Counted from the first letter of the stretch, positions 25,396 to 34,121 are shown. The stretch: DNA of 44,677 nucleotides from Streptantibioticus ferralitis (GCF_029223525.1 NZ_JARHTQ010000048.1:1-44677); one strand, 5' to 3'. Program-made: numbers and translations. Notes: generated from the sequence alone by a model not told the origin.

Positions 25396-26276
25396 TGACC
25401 ACCGCCGCCCCCGCCTCGCCTGCCGACACGACAACCCCGCGTACCGCGGTACGCGGCCCACTACGACACCTGTTGCGTACGGCTTCCTGGACCGCGGGCG
25501 CGTGGCTGGCCGGGTTGGTGTTCTTCTTCCCCGTGCTGTGGATGGTGCTCACGGCGTTCAAGCAGGAGTCCGACGCCTACACGACCACCCCGCACATCGT
25601 GTTCTCGCCGACACTGAGCCAGTTCAAGGCGGTGTTCGACAGCGGTATCGGTCCGTACCTGGCCAACTCGGCCCTGGCGACCGTGCTTTCCACGATCCTG
25701 GTGCTGGCGTTGGGCATCCCGGCGGCCTATGCCTTGTCGATCAGATCCGTCCGCAAGTGGCGGGACGCGCTGTTCTTCTTCATCTCCACGAAGATGCTGC
25801 CGGTGGTCGCGGCGATCATCCCGATCTACCTCGCGGTGCGCGACCTCGGCGCGCTGGACAACGTCGGCACCCTGATCGTGCTGTACACCGCGATGAACCT
25901 GCCGATCGCGGTGTGGATGCTGCGCTCGTTCTTCCTGGAGGTCCCCCGCGAGGTCCTGGAGGCCGCCCGGGTGGACGGGGTCACACTCCGCCAGGAGATC
26001 ACCCGGATCATGCTGCCCATCGTCGCTCCGGGCATCGCGGCCACCGCGCTGATCTGCGTGATCTTCTCCTGGAACGAGTTCTTCTTCGCGCTCAACCTGA
26101 CGTCGGTGCGGGCGGCGACCATGCCGGTCTTCCTAGTCGGCTTCATGACCAGCGAGGGCCTGTACTGGGCGAAGCTCGCCGCCGCCGCCACCTTGGCCTG
26201 CCTGCCCGTGCTTCTGGCCGGCTGGATCGCCCAGAAGCAACTCGTCCGCGGCCTGTCGATGGGCGCGGTGAAGTAG
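25395..26276 (+). CDS. ABC sugar transporter permease (MalG-like)
   Basis: 293 residues from the ATG at 25395, inside GGGAGGGCGTGATG where stop and start share one base. Six helices are apparent, and the EAA loop reads EAARVDGVTLRQEITRIMLPIVAPG. The C-terminal WIAQKQLVRGLSMGAVK is the usual ending for the second permease of such importers. With the other permease it forms the channel through the inner membrane. Confidence 0.92.
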   Translation: MTTAAPASPADTTTPRTAVRGPLRHLLRTASWTAGAWLAGLVFFFPVLWMVLTAFKQESDAYTTTPHIVFSPTLSQFKAVFDSGIGPYLANSALATVLSTILVLALGIPAAYALSIRSVRKWRDALFFFISTKMLPVVAAIIPIYLAVRDLGALDNVGTLIVLYTAMNLPIAVWMLRSFFLEVPREVLEAARVDGVTLRQEITRIMLPIVAPGIAATALICVIFSWNEFFFALNLTSVRAATMPVFLVGFMTSEGLYWAKLAAAATLACLPVLLAGWIAQKQLVRGLSMGAVK

Positions 26277-26332
26277 TGCCCTGCTGTCTCGTGTCCCGAT
26301 GGCCCCATTGGAAAGAAGAAGAGTGAGGAAAC

Positions 26333-27415
26333 ATGGCTGAGGTTCGGTACGAGCAGGCATCACGGATCTACCCGGGGACACCGCCCGTGATGGCGGTGGA
26401 CCGGCTGGATCTGGCAATCGCCGACGGCGAGTTCCTGGTACTCGTCGGCCCTTCGGGATCGGGGAAGACCACCGCGCTGCGCATGCTCGCCGGTCTGGAA
26501 GAAATCGATTCCGGCCGCATATCGATCGGCGACCGCGACGTGACCCACGCACCGCCGAAGGAGCGGGACATCGCGATGGTCTTCCAGTCGTACGCGCTGT
26601 ACCCGCACATGACCGTGGCGCAGAACATGGGCTTCGCACTGAATCTTCGTGGCGTGTCCAAGGAAACGATCGCCGAGAAGGTGACCGAGGCCGCGCGGTT
26701 GCTGGACCTGGACAAGTACCTCGACCGCAAACCCAAGGCGCTCTCGGGCGGGCAGCGCCAGCGGGTGGCCATGGGCCGGGCGATCGTAAGGGAACCCTCG
26801 GTATTCCTCATGGACGAGCCGCTGTCCAACCTGGACGCGAAGCTGCGCGTGGAAACCCGCGCAAACATCGCGGCCCTTCAGGCACGACTCGGCACCACGA
26901 CCGTCTACGTCACCCACGACCAGGTCGAAGCGATGACCATGGGCCACCGGGTCGCCGTGCTCAAGGACGGAGTCCTGCAACAGTGCGACACCCCCCGAAC
27001 CCTGTACGAGCGGCCCGCGAACGCCTTCGTCGCCGGCTTCATCGGCTCGCCCGCGATGAACCTGCACACCGTGCCCGTGAGCGAGAACGGGGCACAACTG
27101 GGCGAACTGACCCTCCCGCTGCCGCGCGCCACCACGGCAAACCTCACCGAGGTCACCCTCGGAATCCGCCCGGAGACGCTGCGGCTGGTCGGCCCGGAGG
27201 AGGCCGGCTTCAAGCTCGCCGTCGAACTCGTGGAGGAACTCGGTGCCGACGCCTATCTGCATGGCAGGGCGCACCTCGGTGACTCGGACCAACGGTTCGT
27301 TCTCCGCGTCGATGGCCGCACCCCGCCGACCATCGGGCAGACCGTCAACGCCGGGCTCCGCGACACGGGCGAAATCCACCTCTTCCACCCCGGCACGGGC
27401 GAACGGCTGGACTGA
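26333..27415 (+). CDS. ABC transporter ATPase, MsmK/UgpC type
   Basis: 360 residues from the ATG at 26333. The ATPase motifs are complete: Walker A GPSGSGKTT (39-47), Q-loop FQSYALYPHMTV (Q85), signature LSGGQ (137-141), Walker B FLMDEP (158-163) and the switch histidine in VTHDQ (H195). The C-terminal third is a TOBE-type regulatory domain (from about 240, LGIRPETLRLV). This class energises several carbohydrate importers. Streptomyces often use a shared MsiK ATPase encoded elsewhere, so a dedicated copy in the operon is worth noting. An inverted repeat lies 10 bp after the stop. Confidence 0.93.
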   Translation: MAEVRYEQASRIYPGTPPVMAVDRLDLAIADGEFLVLVGPSGSGKTTALRMLAGLEEIDSGRISIGDRDVTHAPPKERDIAMVFQSYALYPHMTVAQNMGFALNLRGVSKETIAEKVTEAARLLDLDKYLDRKPKALSGGQRQRVAMGRAIVREPSVFLMDEPLSNLDAKLRVETRANIAALQARLGTTTVYVTHDQVEAMTMGHRVAVLKDGVLQQCDTPRTLYERPANAFVAGFIGSPAMNLHTVPVSENGAQLGELTLPLPRATTANLTEVTLGIRPETLRLVGPEEAGFKLAVELVEELGADAYLHGRAHLGDSDQRFVLRVDGRTPPTIGQTVNAGLRDTGEIHLFHPGTGERLD

Positions 27416-27425
27416 ACGTTCCCGA

Positions 27426-27450
27426 ATTGTTGCGCACGGTCACCAACAAT
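27426..27450. repeat. Inverted repeat after the importer operon
   Basis: ATTGTTG (27426-27432) and CAACAAT (27444-27450) are exact inverted repeats with an 11-nt spacer, 10 bp after the ATPase stop. It could be a weak terminator or an operator. The rest of 27416-27735 has no gene. It is more AT-rich than its surroundings and carries GCTCATTT twice near 27461-27487 and TTGCAATT at 27574-27581, which also occurs at 22860-22867 ahead of the binding-protein gene. Confidence 0.5.
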
Positions 27451-27735
27451 GTGGGCTATCTGCTCATTTGGGCGCCATGCGCTCATTTCTTGAAAAAGTC
27501 CCACCGAAGACCCCCCGACCTATTGACTTCGCCCAGCATCGAGCTCTAATGGAAGAGCAAGTGAACATATGAGTTGCAATTGCTCGTTTGAGTACAAGTT
27601 GCAGCGCGGGATGTCCGAGCCTTCTGTCGTCCATGACGTGCACGGCCCTTGATCCCTCGCATTGCAGCAGGAACCCCGCCTTGAGGACGCGGCAGCCTCG
27701 AAGTGGATCGCGGATTTTCTTGAAGGGTCAAGGAA

Positions 27736-28215
27736 ATGACTGCTGTGGCCGAATGCGCCGTGCCCCCTCATACCGAAGTCGCCTCCGCCTCGCTCGAATT
27801 GCAAGCGGTTCTGCCCGCCGCGCGGCAGGCGCGGACCTTCACCAGGGAGTGCCTGCACCTGTGGGACGAGGGTGAGGAACTCATCGAGGCCGCTGTGCTG
27901 ATCGTCTGCGAGCTGGCCACAAACGCCATCCGCCACGGCGCGGCGCTGTTGCTGGCCGAACGCGGGCGAGGGCGGGAGCCGGACTCGATGATCACTCTCA
28001 CACTGGCGCTGCAGCCTGATGTGCTGCACATCGAGATGCGTGACGGATCAGAGGTCCTGCCCGTACAGCGCGCGGCCGGACATGGAGACGACTGCGGACG
28101 CGGGCTAATGATCATCGCGGCACTTGCCGAGTCCTGGACCTCCGGGAGGGATCCAGGCGGCGGCAAATGGGTTCGGGCCCGGCTGCCGCGCACGACCGGC
28201 GCCCACGCGGTCTGA
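27736..28215 (+). CDS. RsbW-like ATP-binding protein (HATPase)
   Basis: 159 residues from the ATG at 27736, preceded by AAGGGTCAAGGAA. It is a single-domain GHKL ATPase: the N box is ELATNAIRHG (59-68), a DGS segment supplies the G1 aspartate, and DDCGRGLMIIAALAESWTS is the G2 region. Streptomyces encode dozens of such small proteins, some acting as anti-sigma kinases like RsbW and many of unknown partner. No sigma factor or anti-anti-sigma gene is adjacent. The SorC regulator begins 30 nt downstream on the same strand, so the two may share a transcript. Confidence 0.88.
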   Translation: MTAVAECAVPPHTEVASASLELQAVLPAARQARTFTRECLHLWDEGEELIEAAVLIVCELATNAIRHGAALLLAERGRGREPDSMITLTLALQPDVLHIEMRDGSEVLPVQRAAGHGDDCGRGLMIIAALAESWTSGRDPGGGKWVRARLPRTTGAHAV

Positions 28216-28250
28216 CGTGTTCGTCATGAGTCTGAGGTGTTCATCATGAG
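28211..28250 (+). repeat. 20-bp tandem duplication over a start codon
   Basis: 28211-28230 and 28231-28250 are 18/20 identical (differences at the sixth and thirteenth bases). The second copy holds the SorC start ATG at 28246; the first holds the stop of the ATP-binding gene and a spare ATG at 28226 in another frame. Confidence 0.8.
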
Positions 28251-29229
28251 TACCCGGGATAAGGCGAGGGCTGGAGCCCGCCCGCACCACGCGGGCCCGG
28301 AAGAGCTTGTGCAGACGGCCGCCATGGCCCGGAGGTTCTATCTCGATGGCAAATCCAAGATCGAGATTGCCGAGGAGTTCGGTATCAGCCGCTTCAAGGT
28401 GGCCCGGACGCTGGAGACCGCCATCCGCGACGGCTTGATCCGGCTGGAGATCCGGCTGCCCCCTGAACTGGACGCCGAACGGTCCGACGCCCTGCGTACC
28501 CGGTACGGCCTGAGCCACGCCATCGTGTTCACCTCCCAAGTACAAGACCCAGGCGGTGCAGCGCTGGTAACCCGCCGCCTCGGCGCCGTAGCAGCGGGCC
28601 TGCTTGCCGAGATCGTGACGGAGGACGACGTCCTCGGGCTCATCTGGGGCCCCGAGATCGAGGCGCTCGGCCCGGAACTGACCACCCTGGCCCGGTGCAC
28701 CGTCGTGCAACTGTGCGGGGTGACCCCGCTGCGGCCGGTCGATGCGAACGCCGTAGAAGCGGTGCGCCGAGCCGCGGCGGTATCGAGAGGCGTCGCCTAC
28801 CCCATCTACGCACCGCTGCTGCTGCCTGACGGCGCGACAGCCCGGATGCTGCGGCGGCAACCCGGCATCGTCGAAGCGGTCGGCCGGTTCAGCCAGGTCA
28901 CCAAGGCAGTCATCACGGTCGGCGCCTGGGGTCCGGAGCTGTCCACCATTTACGACGCACTCAGCGACGCGGAGCGTGAGAACTACCGGAGCCAGGGAGC
29001 GTGCGCCGAGGTGTCCGGTCACCTGCTCGACGGGGAGGGCCGGATCGTCGCCCCGGAACTGACCGAACGGATCATCGCCATCAGCTTCGAGGAACTGCGC
29101 CGCGTGCCCGACGTGATTCTCCTGGCCGATGGCTCCCAGCGGGCCGCCGCCACCGCGGCAGCTCTGAAGACCGGCCTGTTCAACGGCATCGTCACGGACA
29201 CGGGCGTGGCCGAGTACCTGCTCGCATGA
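28246..29229 (+). CDS. SorC-family sugar-binding transcriptional regulator
   Basis: 327 residues from the ATG at 28246; an in-frame GTG at 28237 would add three residues. The N-terminal helix-turn-helix (about residues 28-65) is MARRFYLDGKSKIEIAEEFGISRFKVARTLETAI, the standard start of the SorC/DeoR-like group. The remainder is the sugar-binding domain, with GLIWGPEIEAL, VVQLCGV and LADGSQRAAATAAALKTG, the last a conserved closing motif. Members bind sugar phosphates and control pentose, polyol or deoxynucleoside genes. Its position after the polyol importer suggests it acts on that operon, alongside or instead of the DeoR protein. That is inference from neighbourhood and a shared TTGCAATT motif. 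Confidence 0.9.
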   Translation: MSTRDKARAGARPHHAGPEELVQTAAMARRFYLDGKSKIEIAEEFGISRFKVARTLETAIRDGLIRLEIRLPPELDAERSDALRTRYGLSHAIVFTSQVQDPGGAALVTRRLGAVAAGLLAEIVTEDDVLGLIWGPEIEALGPELTTLARCTVVQLCGVTPLRPVDANAVEAVRRAAAVSRGVAYPIYAPLLLPDGATARMLRRQPGIVEAVGRFSQVTKAVITVGAWGPELSTIYDALSDAERENYRSQGACAEVSGHLLDGEGRIVAPELTERIIAISFEELRRVPDVILLADGSQRAAATAAALKTGLFNGIVTDTGVAEYLLA

Positions 29230-29346
29230 TGCTCCGCGTGGGTTGACCGACGAGCGACAGCGCGGCCTTCAAGGGCAGCGGGACCTTGCTCCACCGGGTC
29301 GCACGGAGCACCGGCAGACGCTACACCCGCCGCATCCACATCGACC

Positions 29347-29580
29347 GTGCTGCTGCGACTGGCTTGCCTGGGCGTGACGAACACGTTTGCCATGCTGCGC
29401 TTGTTGCCGATGAGCGATCGGGACAAGGACGCAGAGATACTCGCCTTACGGCATCAGATCACTGTTCTCAAGCGCCAACCCGGCAAAGACAGGACGCGGT
29501 TCACCTCCGGCGATCGGGCGTTCACGGCAGACCCGCTGCACCGGCTGCCACGGGGCGCGCTCCGCAGAGTGCGGCTGCTG
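29347..29580 (+). pseudogene. Integrase-type transposase, N-terminal fragment B
   Basis: From the GTG at 29347 the frame reads MLLRLACLGVTNTFAMLRLLP, then SDRDKDAEILALRHQITVLKRQ and FTSGDRAFTADPLHRLPRGALRRVRLLV. This is the lead of an rve-type integrase of about 350-400 residues. At about 29580 the family sequence ends and the frame runs to a stop at 29613. It is the longest of three N-terminal copies in the window and meets an IS5-type fragment on the other strand head-on. Confidence 0.75.
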
Positions 29581-29619
29581 GTGGAGCAACCTGCCTTCCC
29601 GCTCGATGAATGAGCACGG

Positions 29620-29850
29620 CGTCCTCGTGCAGTAGCCGCAGACGGTCTCCCGGGGTGGGAAGCCGTGCGGGAGACAGCGCCAACTGCGCGCCGGTCCGAT
29701 CCACGTACATATCGCGTCCATCATGGTCCGCAGGTCGCGCCCTATCGAGCGGTCGGCCGGTATCCAGGGTCCGGTCCCGACGCTCGGCCCGCCAGTCCGA
29801 CGACAGCGGCTCGATCAACTCCCAGCGGGCCGCTGCAAGGTGGCTTGCGG
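29620..29850 (-). pseudogene. IS5-type transposase, N-terminal fragment
   Basis: Read on the minus strand, WELIEPLSSDWRAERRD appears in one frame and, after a shift near 29725, MMDAICTWIGPARSWRCLPHGFPPRETVCGYC. Together these match the N-terminal domain of IS5-group transposases (WxLIEPLLP...; Q WRxLPxDFPPxxTV). The catalytic DDE part is absent. The rest of 29230-30013 holds only these two fragments. Confidence 0.65.
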
Positions 29851-30013
29851 ACGGGAGGACAACCAGCGGGCCTGGTCCGGATCGAAGGCACGCATGTCCA
29901 TGGGCGTCGTCAGGGACGGCCCGGGTAGGGGCGCCACCTTGAGCCCTCAAGAGACGCCCCCGCAGGCTGGTGGTGGAGTCCGCACCTCGCGGGCATCCGG
30001 AAAGCGCCGTGGA

Positions 30014-30715
30014 TCACAGTCGGATGGCGTCGGGGGCGGGTGCGGTCAGGATCCCGTTGAGGAGGACCTGGAAGATCCAGGTACGGCGTTCGCCCGGGGC
30101 GCCGGTGAACAGATCGTCACCTGTCGCCGCCAGGTGCGGGTAGCGCTCGGGCGAAGCCGAGCGCAGGGCCTCGGTGAAGGCCGTCCAGTCCTCTTGCGCA
30201 TCCGGTGCCTGGCGCCGGCTTCCGTGCTCGGCGGCAGCCGTGGTGGCGAACTGCAGGAGGAGGTCGACGGCCCAGCCGGCGCGTTCGCCGTCGATGCCGC
30301 CGGACTTCAGAAGCGTCAGCAGCCCTTCGAGCAGGGCGAGGTAGTGTTCTCCCCTTGGCCGCGCGACCAGGGCGGAGCGAGCCAGGCTCGGGTACTCGTA
30401 CAGGACCTGGATGTAGGACGTGAGGATGTCGATGAGACGCTCACGCCAGGGCCCGTGATCCGCCACGGGGCCGAGGTCCACTTTGCCAAGCAGTTCGTCG
30501 AGCACGGCAGCGTGCAGTTCGGCCGTGTTGCGGAAGTACACGTACAGCGAGGCCGGTCCGGTGTCGAGTTCCTGGGCCAGGCGGCGCATCGTCACCCGCT
30601 CCAGTCCCTCGCTCTCCACGAGCGCGACCGAGGTCGCGACTATCCCGGCGCGGCTCAGGGCGGGCTTGGCGCGGCGCTCTCGGCGGCTCTGCGGAGCCTC
30701 ACTGGGTGCTGCCAT
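30014..30715 (-). CDS. TetR-family transcriptional regulator
   Basis: 233 residues from the ATG at 30715. The helix-turn-helix lies at about residues 20-70: LSRAGIVATSVALVESEGLERVTMRRLAQELDTGPASLYVYF. The C-terminal domain (from about 85) is a TetR_C-type helical bundle ending in IFQVLLNGILTA. No good ribosome site is visible. It is divergent from the amidohydrolase and MFS genes. Palindromes of the form CGAAC-N2-GTTCG occur upstream of both its start and theirs, so autoregulation with control of the downstream enzyme and pump is likely. Confidence 0.9.
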   Translation of the reverse strand: MAAPSEAPQSRRERRAKPALSRAGIVATSVALVESEGLERVTMRRLAQELDTGPASLYVYFRNTAELHAAVLDELLGKVDLGPVADHGPWRERLIDILTSYIQVLYEYPSLARSALVARPRGEHYLALLEGLLTLLKSGGIDGERAGWAVDLLLQFATTAAAEHGSRRQAPDAQEDWTAFTEALRSASPERYPHLAATGDDLFTGAPGERRTWIFQVLLNGILTAPAPDAIRL

Positions 30716-30728
30716 ACGAGCAGCCTAA

Positions 30729-30740
30729 CGAACACGTTCG
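30729..30740. promoter_or_regulatory. Operator-like palindrome (TetR side)
   Basis: CGAACacGTTCG, with 5-bp perfect arms, lies 14 bp upstream of the TetR start codon. It is one of four copies of the same motif in 350 bp. Confidence 0.7.
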
Positions 30741-30874
30741 CGGGTGACCAAGCCGTCCGATGGCTCACCAGGACGGCAGCTAGGCGCTCCGCCCTGGCCC
30801 AGCACCATCTGGAGCTGACGTATGCGCCCCCATCCAGTGCGCGAGAAGAGCCCAAGCGAGCATTTCCCCGCTGA

Positions 30875-30902
30875 ACGAACTTGTTCGTGCCGAACATGTT
30901 CG
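30875..30902. promoter_or_regulatory. Two operator-like palindromes (amidohydrolase side)
   Basis: ACGAACttGTTCGT (30875-30888) and CGAACATGTTCG (30891-30902) share the CGAAC-N2-GTTCG core, their centres 15 bp apart. The second is a perfect 12-bp palindrome. They lie about 125-150 bp before the amidohydrolase start, where its promoter would be expected. Confidence 0.75.
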
Positions 30903-31025
30903 TTATGCTCGCCACACCAGCACCCGCCCCGGGGTTATAACGCCGCGATCTGCAGCAGCCAAGCACAGTCGGGCGAGCCTCGATCAAGCGCACTCAGGAT
31001 GCGCGTCGACTTCCAGGAGGGGTCA

Positions 31026-32231
31026 ATGTCCACTTTCATCACGAATGTTCGACTCTTTGATGGCGAACATGTTCGTTCGGAGCAGACGGTGGGAATCGAG
31101 GGAACCAAGATTGTTTCCCTCGGGCAGAATCCCCCCAGCGGGGCGGAGGTCGTCGATGGCCGGGGCGGGACGCTGCTGCCGGGCCTGATCGACGGTCATG
31201 TCCACACGTCACTTGACGGGCTTCGGCTCGCGCGCGTCTTCGGTGTGACCACGGAGCTGGAGATGCAGGGCTACTGGACGCCGCAGCAACGCAAGGAGAT
31301 CAACGAGAACGACGACATCGCCGACGTGCGCTCGGCCCTGCTGGCCCTGATGGCGAAGGACGGCCACCCCCACGAGCTGATCGCCGAACTGGACGAGCAC
31401 CGGCCCGGCGGGGGTGGCTGGACACCGCCGTCGGTCTCGACCCCTGATGAGGCGGTGGCCCACGTCCAGGCCATGGCCGCCCAGGGGGCCGACTACATAA
31501 AGGTCATGATCGAAGAAGGCACCGTGATGGGCCACCCCGGGTTGCCCCTGATCAGCACGGAGGCGCTCAAGGCCGGCGTGGCGGAGGCGCATCGGCTGGG
31601 GAAGAAGGTGATCGCTCACGCGATGACGCTGGCTGCCACCGAGCAGGCCGTCGAGGTCGGAGTGGACGGCCTCGCGCACCTGTTCATCGACCGGGCGCAC
31701 ACCGAGGAGATCGTCACGGCGATCGCCGACGCCGGCATCTTCGTCACCCCGTGCTTGGTGATCAGCTCTTCCGTCATGGGAGCCACCGGCCAGGGACTGG
31801 CCGACGACCCGAGGGTGGGCCCCAAACTGCCGCAGCAGTGGCTTGCCACGCTGCGCGGCACGTTCAACAAGTACCCGGACGGCATTCTGAACCAGGTGCT
31901 GGCGAGCGTGGCCGCCCTGCACAGCGCAGGCGTCGACATCATCGCCGGTACCGACGCCTCCATCCCCGTCCCCGCCCACGGCGGGGTGGTGCACGGCGCG
32001 AGCGTGCACCACGAGCTGCAACTCCTGGTCGAGGCCGGGCTGACGCCCCTGGAAGCGCTGCGCGCTGCCACCTCCGTCCCGGCGCGGCGTTTCGGCCTGG
32101 ACGACCGTGGCCGGATCGCTCCGGGGGCGCGGGCCGACCTCGTTCTGGTGGACGGTGACCCGACGACCCGCGTCCAGGACAGCTTGTCCATTCGTGCGAT
32201 CTGGCGCCGTGGGGCCGTCTCCACCGACTAG
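31026..32231 (+). CDS. Amidohydrolase-superfamily protein
   Basis: 401 residues from the ATG at 31026, preceded by AGGAGGGG. Metal ligands are H58 and H60 (LIDGHVHTS). Further motifs are GADYIKVM, whose lysine may be the carbamylated bridge, VIAHAM, GLAHLF and a final aspartate in AGTDAS. The pattern is that of imidazolonepropionase- or prolidase-like amidohydrolases, which hydrolyse C-N bonds in rings or small amides. The substrate is unknown. The frame is open upstream of 31026, but that part spans the operator sites. The MFS pump follows in the same direction after 258 nt. A CGAACATGTTCG site lies inside codons 13-17. Confidence 0.88.
   Translation: MSTFITNVRLFDGEHVRSEQTVGIEGTKIVSLGQNPPSGAEVVDGRGGTLLPGLIDGHVHTSLDGLRLARVFGVTTELEMQGYWTPQQRKEINENDDIADVRSALLALMAKDGHPHELIAELDEHRPGGGGWTPPSVSTPDEAVAHVQAMAAQGADYIKVMIEEGTVMGHPGLPLISTEALKAGVAEAHRLGKKVIAHAMTLAATEQAVEVGVDGLAHLFIDRAHTEEIVTAIADAGIFVTPCLVISSSVMGATGQGLADDPRVGPKLPQQWLATLRGTFNKYPDGILNQVLASVAALHSAGVDIIAGTDASIPVPAHGGVVHGASVHHELQLLVEAGLTPLEALRAATSVPARRFGLDDRGRIAPGARADLVLVDGDPTTRVQDSLSIRAIWRRGAVSTD
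31064..31075. promoter_or_regulatory. Operator-like palindrome inside the amidohydrolase gene
   Basis: CGAACATGTTCG, identical to the upstream site at 30891-30902, occurs 38 bp after the amidohydrolase start. A weaker CGAA-N2-TTCG lies at 31042-31051. In-gene operators can add a roadblock or allow looping to the upstream sites. Confidence 0.65.
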
Positions 32232-32357
32232 CCGTATCCGCCCACTCGCCCTCCAGGCGGCCCACGTCGCATACGTGCAGTGGCTGTTCGGCACGTACCA
32301 CTTGGGCCGGCCGGGGCGGCGGGCGCCGCTCCGACACCGCCGTATCGGTTCTCGGCA

Positions 32358-32385
32358 CAGGTCCCGTGTTGGCGCGCGGGACCTG
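32358..32385. repeat. 9-bp inverted repeat between amidohydrolase and MFS
   Basis: CAGGTCCCG (32358-32366) pairs with CGGGACCTG (32377-32385) around 10 nt. It could terminate or weaken read-through from the amidohydrolase gene. No other feature was seen in 32232-32489. Confidence 0.5.
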
Positions 32386-32489
32386 AACGCCGGGAAGCAA
32401 CAACAGCTTCCGGGGAAGCACAGCGGCCTTCTGTCGGAATTTCCGACGAATGGCACGTGCCGCCCCGCTTCTGAAAGGAGTGGTCCGCC

Positions 32490-34052
32490 ATGACCGCCCC
32501 CAAGTCCGCACCGCCCGACGGGGCCACGGAGCCCGTCGTCCCGAAGAACATCCGCTGGGTGCTGCTCGGCATCATGCTTGCCCTGCTGCTGTCCCAGCTC
32601 GACGGCCTGATCGTGGGCACCGCGATGCCCACGATCGTGAACGAGATAGGCGGCGTGAACAGCCTGTCGTGGGTCGTGACGGCCTACACCCTCACCACTG
32701 CCTGCTCCACACCGGTCTGGGGCAAGTTGGGGGATCTGTATAACCGCAAGACCATGTTCCTGGCCTCCATCGCGGTCTTCCTGGCCGCGTCCGCGCTGTG
32801 CGGGATGGCGTCGACGATGAACGAGCTCATCATCTTCCGGGCCCTGCAAGGCATCGGCGCGGGCGGCCTGGGCGCGGGGGCCTTCGCGCTGATCGGCGCC
32901 CTGCTGCCGCCGCGGGAACGCGGCCGCTACCAGGGCATGGTCGCGATCGTCATGGCGGTCGGCAGCATCGGCGGACCGCTGACGGGCGGCGCCATCACCG
33001 GCCACCTCGGCTGGCGCTGGGCCTTCTACATCAACCTTCCCATCGGGCTGATCTGCATCGCCTGGTGCCAACTGCTACTGCACGTTCCGCACACCCGCCG
33101 CAGCAAGGTCGTCATCGACTGGCTGGGCATCACCTTGATGACGGCCATGGTCAGCACCATCGTGATGGCGGCCACCTGGGCGGGCAGCACGTACGCCTGG
33201 GGCTCCTGGCAGATCCTCACGCTCGCCACGGCCAGCGTGGTCCTGTTCGCGGCCTTCGTCGCCTCCCAGCGGCGTTCCACCGAGCCACTGCTGCCGCCGC
33301 GGATCTTCACCGGCAGCCGCAATTTCTCGCTGGCCGCCGTGCTGCTGGTCGTCGCGGGCGTGGCCATGTTCGGCGGCACGCTCTACCTGCCGCTGTACCA
33401 GCAGACCGTGCAGGACGCCTCTGCCACCAACTCCGGCCTGCTGCTACTGCCGATGATGATCGGCACCGTCATCGCCTCCAACATCGCCGGCAAGGTCATG
33501 ACCAAGACCGGCCACTACAAGGTGTTCCCCATCATCGGCGCGGTCTCCCTCACCATCGGCATGGCCCTGCTGTCCTCGATGGACACCCACACCTCGCCAA
33601 CCGTCACCAGCGCCTTCATGGTCCTGGTCGGCATCGGCACCGGGTTCACCCTGCAGATGGCCAACACCATCGCGCAAAACAGCGTCGAACTCCGCGACAT
33701 CGGCGCCGCCTCGGCCTCCACCAACCTGTTCCGCACGCTCGGCGGCTCTCTGGGTGTCGCGGTGTTCGGCTCCCTGTTCACCAGGGCCGTCCAAGGCCGT
33801 GCCCCGGCCGGCGGCGCACCCGGCGACGGCGCGCACTCAGGCGACTCGGCCCTGGCGCACCTGCCGCAGGCGGCCAAGGATGCCTACCTGCAGGCGGTCG
33901 TGCACGGCACCCACCAGATCTTCCTCGTGGCCTCGATCGTGGCGGCCGCCGGCCTCGGCGCCGCGGTCTTCATCAGGGAAGTGCCGCTGCGCGGCAAGCC
34001 CGGAGGGGCGCAGGCCGCACCCGGGCCCAAGGTGCAAGCGGCAGCGAACTAA
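32490..34052 (+). CDS. MFS drug transporter, DHA2 family
   Basis: 520 residues from the ATG at 32490, preceded by GAAAGGAG. About fourteen helices can be traced. The first segment has LSQLDGLIVGTAMPTIVNEIGG, the DHA2 motif with the conserved aspartate, and the second the VVTAYTLTTACSTPVWGKLGDL signature; motif C-like glycines follow (GSIGGPLTGGAI). These are EmrB/QacA-like drug:proton antiporters. It is downstream of the TetR-controlled amidohydrolase and is probably part of the same response. The SnoaL-like gene starts 69 nt after it. Confidence 0.92.
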   Translation: MTAPKSAPPDGATEPVVPKNIRWVLLGIMLALLLSQLDGLIVGTAMPTIVNEIGGVNSLSWVVTAYTLTTACSTPVWGKLGDLYNRKTMFLASIAVFLAASALCGMASTMNELIIFRALQGIGAGGLGAGAFALIGALLPPRERGRYQGMVAIVMAVGSIGGPLTGGAITGHLGWRWAFYINLPIGLICIAWCQLLLHVPHTRRSKVVIDWLGITLMTAMVSTIVMAATWAGSTYAWGSWQILTLATASVVLFAAFVASQRRSTEPLLPPRIFTGSRNFSLAAVLLVVAGVAMFGGTLYLPLYQQTVQDASATNSGLLLLPMMIGTVIASNIAGKVMTKTGHYKVFPIIGAVSLTIGMALLSSMDTHTSPTVTSAFMVLVGIGTGFTLQMANTIAQNSVELRDIGAASASTNLFRTLGGSLGVAVFGSLFTRAVQGRAPAGGAPGDGAHSGDSALAHLPQAAKDAYLQAVVHGTHQIFLVASIVAAAGLGAAVFIREVPLRGKPGGAQAAPGPKVQAAAN

Positions 34053-34121
34053 CGCCAGGCCCTGTCAACGCACGCAGGAGGCCTCGACGGAGACCGCCTG
34101 CCATATCTGAAGGAGAAGTCT

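Noticed and set aside
31209-33071. A 620-codon minus-strand frame
   Set aside because: It mirrors the amidohydrolase and MFS genes, both of which have clear motifs and ribosome sites; its composition is low-complexity Gly/Asp/His/Arg.
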